Of a stretch of 24,290 bases of DNA, positions 19,951 through 24,290 are shown one piece after another (position 1 is the first letter of the stretch; the number at the start of each line of letters is the position of its first letter). The notes below the pieces were generated by a model. The model made no database searches. It saw only the letters and a list, made by a program, of their open reading frames with translations, and was not told the DNA's origin. A program made the position numbers and the translations under genes. The DNA comes from Fragilariopsis cylindrus CCMP1102 (taxonomy: Eukaryota > Bacillariophyta > Bacillariophyceae > Bacillariales > Bacillariaceae), in NCBI GenBank assembly GCA_900095095.1, contig FMBT01000685.1, forward strand, positions 1 to 24,290, in the 5' to 3' direction.

Positions 19951-20751
19951 AGCAATAAAAAGTCTGACATCACAAATCAAAGTGTCAGGCTATATTTTCG
20001 TTGGTACATTTTATAAGAAGAATGAAATCTATCATTATAAATTTTTCGATAATTATTATTTATTTGACGACGCGTTTTTATAATAACCGGTACTGGAATT
20101 GAAGAAATCATGGCGCTACTAACTAGGGAATATTTGCAATCACAGTTTGTTTATTTCGCGAGTACAATTGTTATTTTCATCCATAGTAATGAGCAATGTC
20201 GTCACCATTGTATGCGCGACTAAATCTCATGACACGCATTCATTGTAGGCGCATCTTCGTTGTACATATTCTTCTTTAATTGGTATTCGGGTCCAAAGAC
20301 CTGACACAGATAAGTCAAAACTCATGTTCTTTGACCAGATGTTTTTCTGTGTAAAACATAAAGAAAAGCAAAGAATAGGGGGCTATGATGATTGTCACGG
20401 AAAGATGTGTTCAACACTCAACACGCCCGTTTTGCATCGTAAGAGCTTACCGTACCAGTACTGTATTTTCTACACGATCGGAAGCTCTCTAATAATTTGC
20501 GCGCTGTACTGTGCACTGTGAGTGAGTGAGACAATGAGTCGTTCACTATTCTTCACGTTGGATGAGAGAAAAGCAGAAGGTTATTCTTCAAATACTCCGT
20601 AATAATACTTGAAATTGTTTACATCATCTTATCTTCTTTGCTTCCTTTATGCACTCATTCATAAAATCAAAACAATAAAAAATATAACATCCAAGAAAGT
20701 AATCACACAACTAGCACACAATATAGTACTCTTAACACCTTAGCAAGTAGC

Positions 20752-20823
20752 AATGACTCCTAATATTAACTCCTTCTCAACAATCGGTAACAACAGCAAC
20801 TTACCGGAATTAGTGCTCACATA
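20752..20823 (+). other. Possible upstream open reading frame
   Basis: A 23-codon frame (MTPNINSFSTIGNNSNLPEL-VLT) ends in TAA 33 bases before the ankyrin gene's first Met at 20857, in the same phase. It could be a regulatory uORF or the original N terminus cut off by a stop. Its Asn/Ser composition resembles the start of the downstream protein. Confidence 0.3.
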
Positions 20824-20856
20824 AATAAATTAAATTTCACAACGAAGAACAATAGC

Positions 20857-21627
20857 ATGAACATCAACAATAGCTTGAACATTAGCAATGCGAAGAAACG
20901 GCAATACAACCATGAGAGCTGCAGCAGTGATACTACCAGCGATGAACAACAACTAAAACAACAAGACGTTATTTCTTTATCAGATTTTTGTTCGAATTGC
21001 TTCAGAGAGAATAATGGACTCATCAAGCATGATGTAGATTTGGAACAATCGATTTGTGGAACGATGTCAAACACGTTATCACTGTTCCTACACAAGATAT
21101 GTTAGAGTCGTATGGTATTCCTGGTCTTGTGAATGCAATTCGTGAAAATGATTTAGTGCAAGCCAAAAAACTGTAATGAGGATAAAATTCTGACGTGCAA
21201 TGCCTGTAACAGGTTCGGTGAATCAATATTACATATGGCATGCCGTCGAGGACATTTAGAAATGGTGGACTTTCTGATTAACACTGTTGGATTATCGATT
21301 ATTAATATCAAAGATGATTATCATCGAACACCATTGCATGATGCCTTCTGGTCGTCATCAGTACAAAAATATGATATTGTCGATATGCTTCTTTCCCATT
21401 CACCGGAAGTTGTGGAATTATTATTTGTAAAGATAAACGTGGATTTACACCATTAGATTATGCCAGAAAACAAGATATTCGAAGTGGTATCAATTATTAC
21501 AGGATAAAAATCTTCCTTGCGGTCCTCGTTGATATCATCCACCACAATAACACGTGAGGAGGTGAGAGACCTTGTAGACATCCCTGCTGAACAACAACAA
21601 CAGCACAACAACAACAACAAACACTAA
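20857..21627 (+). pseudogene. Ankyrin-repeat protein of diatom type, frame broken five times
   Basis: Starts MNINNSLNISNAKKRQYN, followed by an acidic/Gln stretch. Frame changes occur at about 21052-21057 (missing base), 21165-21171 (an A6 run, one extra base or two missing), 21422-21429, 21478-21485 and 21527-21532 (each one missing base). Read across them the gene encodes, in order, DVKHVITVPTQDMLESYGIP, GLVNAIRENDLVQAKKL, NRFGESILHMACRRGHLEMV, DDYHRTPLHDAFWSSSVQ, DKRGFTPLDYARKQD, KWYQLLQDKNLPCGP and TREEVRDLVDIPAEQQQQ, with stop TAA at 21625-21627. ILHMACRRGH and TPLHDAFW are ankyrin helices, giving about three repeats. The family's usual role is protein binding; the partner is unknown. 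Aside from the frame shifts no in-frame stop appears, so assembly indels and recent decay are both possible. Confidence 0.75.
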
Positions 21628-23660
21628 TTAGTAACAAAAGACAACGTTCGCAGTACGAAATAGAATAGAATTACTATGTATAATATTATAGAAATAAGTC
21701 AAACATGCACACACACCTACGCATATACTTTTCTTCTACTTCTTCTTTTTTCAAACCTCTATTAATAGTATACATACCGGTAAAAGTCAGTAAGTTAGTT
21801 AGTGAACAACCTCTTTTTCGCCATAACTGATATGTATGCCATCACATGCCTGTGTAGGAGTACAGAGGAACACAGAAGCAACCGTTTATTAGGAGGTTCA
21901 CTGCTGACATAGCAACCTATGATGTATAACTTACTAGCCATAATAGACACACCCACCTTGCATGTATAATATGTGAATGTAATGTGGATGTAGATATGAA
22001 TGCATTGGGTGGAGTGACGTGGTGTGGTGTGGCTTGGAATTGAATGGAATGGAGTGATGATCAAAATGTGTCCCCAGCTTGTCCTTTTTGTTTGTGCAGC
22101 CATGCCAGCATGCAGTACAGAGAAAGACACAACTGCCTCTGAGCTAGTTTGGTCCTGTGGCTAGGTGCATACATATGTGGAAGATTGCCTCATACAGGTA
22201 ACAGTCTACAAAAGTATTATGTAAGATAGCCAAACACAAAATAGACCCACCCACACATTACATGTGAATGGAGGGAGTGGAGATGAAAAAGGTTGTGAGA
22301 GAAAAGTGCCAGGGCACAATAATACATATGATATGATGATGGCAAGTAGTGTTGCATGAGCAGACTTGGTCTACTAATATATTATGTGACTACCGCATTG
22401 TATAGTGCAGACAAAGTGACACCATGCTCATCTATGTGTGGCCTGCAACAGTACAATTTTTTTTTAACATCATTGTTGCCACTATCTATTGATTTAATAA
22501 AAATGGAGCAACTTGACGTATTATGTGTACTACTTCTATTAGCTAGCTAGATTAGATAGCTATACTACTACTTTTATAATGCTAGCCACACAAAGGTACA
22601 TTGAGCCCATTGTATTGTGTCAATAAATGATAGGAGAGACAGCTGTTTGTAACTACCACAACTCATGTGCCTGCCTACTATTTAATCATATATAGATTTA
22701 GTGTCACCAACAAAATGGATGACTGTATGTATCTACCATGTTCGCCATAGCATAATAAGACCCCCCAAAACAACTATGGTTCATATCTCGTATAGCTTGG
22801 TGTGTCTAGTCTACTAGACCACTGAGTTGTTGGATTAGCACTATTCTATCTACCTATCATCTGTAATTGTCTGAATAAAAGAAGTGGAAGTAATCTATTT
22901 ATAATGTTGTTGTTGTTGTCATCATGCAAAGTGGGGGTGGGCAGGCGGATCTACCTACACCCCTTTCATTGATACATGATGTTCAAAGTATATACATGCG
23001 CATGCATGCACATATCATCTTACTTATTCATCATAAATAATTTTTTATTTACTATGGTAGCTGCATGCGATGTGTCACTCCTTCTTCTCCTCCTTATCTT
23101 CTTTCTTGTGACAGCCTTGTGTTGCATGATTGCTGTCCACAATGCAATGCAATTTGCTGCTGTTTTTTTATAAAGTGTATGATGTTACTGCACTGCGCTG
23201 TGTGACTAATATGGGGTCTGGTAGCAGATTAGTTTGGTTGTTAGTAAGTAGTATGCTTATAATTCTTCATTTTGTATGTATGTATGTATGTTTCTTTGAT
23301 TTGTTTACAATTTACTGTTGTTCTCTAGATCTGTGCTTCATTTAGTAAAGTGTGTGTGTTGTGTTGCACCACCATACCATCCATGGTACACTACTTCTTC
23401 CTTTTTTCTTATGTTTGGACATCAGCCTTTTTTTATTTACATTGTTAGTTAGTTGGAAAACAAGGCAGGAATCTTTAGGATTATCATTATTTGTTGAATG
23501 AAACCATAAAAGTTCTTCCACAACTCGAATGTTTGCATGTTGTTGATGATGGTGCCATGCACTGCACTGCAGCACATTATATCATCATCATCGTCATCAT
23601 AATGGTGAGTTCACTCTATCTTAATATTAGATTAAGTGTATATCACTTATGATAAAATTA

Positions 23661-23694
<34 letters not shown>

Positions 23695-24290
23695 TTTACT
23701 TGAGCAGTGCTCACTACCACAATCACACACCTACCTACTACTTTACAATACGATACTAGTACACAATAGAATTTGTAGTCCTACAGTATGTGTCGAGTGG
23801 CAGACAGACGCCCACACAGACGCATGATCATGCGATGCATTGCTTCGATCTTTTTTTTGTCACGTTGTTAGTTGTGCTGTTTTGTTTTACACGCAAACAG
23901 ATGATGCAGTCATCATCTTGGTGTTCGGGATTGATCTACAAGTAATCTTCTGTCGTGCTGTCTCTCCATCGATCGTGAGTTTCCGATTGATCCGACTTTA
24001 AATAATCTAAAACGCAGCAAGCAACAATATATCAAGAAAGTAATACACTCTGCTCGCCTCCACCGGTAACAAAGCTTACTTACCCACTCTCTCTTTAAAC
24101 ACAACATCAACTAACGAACGAACGACAGCAGTATCCACCAACATCCACGCATAACATAACATCTCAACTAACAAACAACAGTAAGTATCAACTAACTAAC
24201 ATTAATTAAATTAACAAACGATAAAATAAGAAGAAGTTAGATACAGTCAGTAGATATAATAGACGAGTCAGTCGACACAGCATACACACA
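21628..24290. other. Non-coding right end, CpG-poor block and probable gene leader
   Basis: No supported gene. Between 22020 and 23520 only about 8 CpG occur in 1.5 kb, with many TG/CA words. GTGGTGTGGTG-type and GGAATTGAATGGAATGG repeats lie at about 22018-22054. From about 24000 to the edge the plus strand becomes rich in AAC/CAA words (ACTAACGAACGAACGA, CAACTAACTAAC) and has CAACAGTAAGT at 24177-24187. This looks like the 5' leader, with a possible splice donor, of a plus-strand gene beyond the window. The minus-strand frame 23913-24110 has no domain. Confidence 0.5.
23663..23693 (+). repeat. GT microsatellite, about 15 units
   Basis: An uninterrupted GT run between ATTACC and GATTTACTTG. 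It may form Z-DNA. Confidence 0.95.

Larger units (their letters stand above)
17812..20751. other. Gene-poor region with decayed repeats and hairpins
   Basis: No supported gene. Short frames at 17733-18068 and 18778-18972 (minus) and 18863-19150 and 20324-20521 (plus) are low in complexity or lack any domain. GCTGGT units occur at about 18693-18720 and TCGTTATCGT-type repeats at about 18852-18895. A set of diverged tandem repeats with hairpins fills about 19230-19990. CpG is normal here, unlike in the three CpG-poor blocks. Confidence 0.55.

Noticed and set aside
21052..21532. Introns as the explanation for the frame changes in the ankyrin gene
   Set aside because: Coding sense continues to within a few bases on both sides of every change, leaving no room for an intron.

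Overview
The window looks like nuclear DNA of a eukaryotic microalga, most likely a diatom (stramenopile). The reasons are short GT-AG introns of 101 to 136 bases with GTAAGT donors, AT-leaning codon use, many triplet and pentanucleotide microsatellites, proteins rich in Asp/Asn/Ser runs, and an ankyrin-repeat protein with the GES-LHMACRRGH and TPLHDAFW signatures that I associate with a large diatom family. No rRNA, tRNA, CRISPR array, insertion sequence or bacterial operon is visible. Species assignment is not possible by eye.

Layout, left to right. (1) 1-795, minus strand: the 5' part of a two-helix membrane protein running off the left edge; its frame slips once near 412. (2) 796-4150: mostly non-coding, with two weak minus-strand reading frames (2124-2555, 3349-3678), possible decayed coding fragments, and two tandem duplications of 93 and 157 bases. 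(3) 4153-5681, plus: a four-exon gene for a secreted copper polysaccharide monooxygenase (LPMO_10-like) with a hevein-type chitin-binding module and a Cys-rich tail. (4) 6891-9458, plus: one long uninterrupted, almost wholly disordered protein. (5) 10953-13226, plus: a basic Ser/Lys protein with tandem 11/22-residue amphipathic helical repeats and an acidic tail, frame-broken several times. (6) 13227-15928: non-coding, CpG-poor, holding a satellite of about 190 bases in three copies. (7) 15929-16756, plus: a secreted Cys-rich protein ending in a potato inhibitor I-like protease inhibitor domain. (8) 16757-20751: non-coding with decayed tandem repeats and a chain of perfect hairpins. (9) 20857-21627, plus: an ankyrin-repeat protein whose frame is broken five times. 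(10) 21628-24290: non-coding, partly CpG-poor, ending in sequence that resembles the 5' leader of a gene beyond the edge.

The genes do not form an obvious pathway. The oxygenase and the inhibitor domain protein are both predicted secreted and could act at the cell surface or on neighbouring organisms. The most unusual features are the 11-mer repeat protein, the loss of frame exactly where the oxygenase needs its catalytic N-terminal His, blocks nearly free of CpG with abundant TG/CA, and a strong excess of the heptamer TACTGTA/TACAGTA outside genes. Eleven single-base frame breaks spread over four genes suggest either assembly indels or gene decay; other genes (2.6 kb and 0.8 kb) have none.
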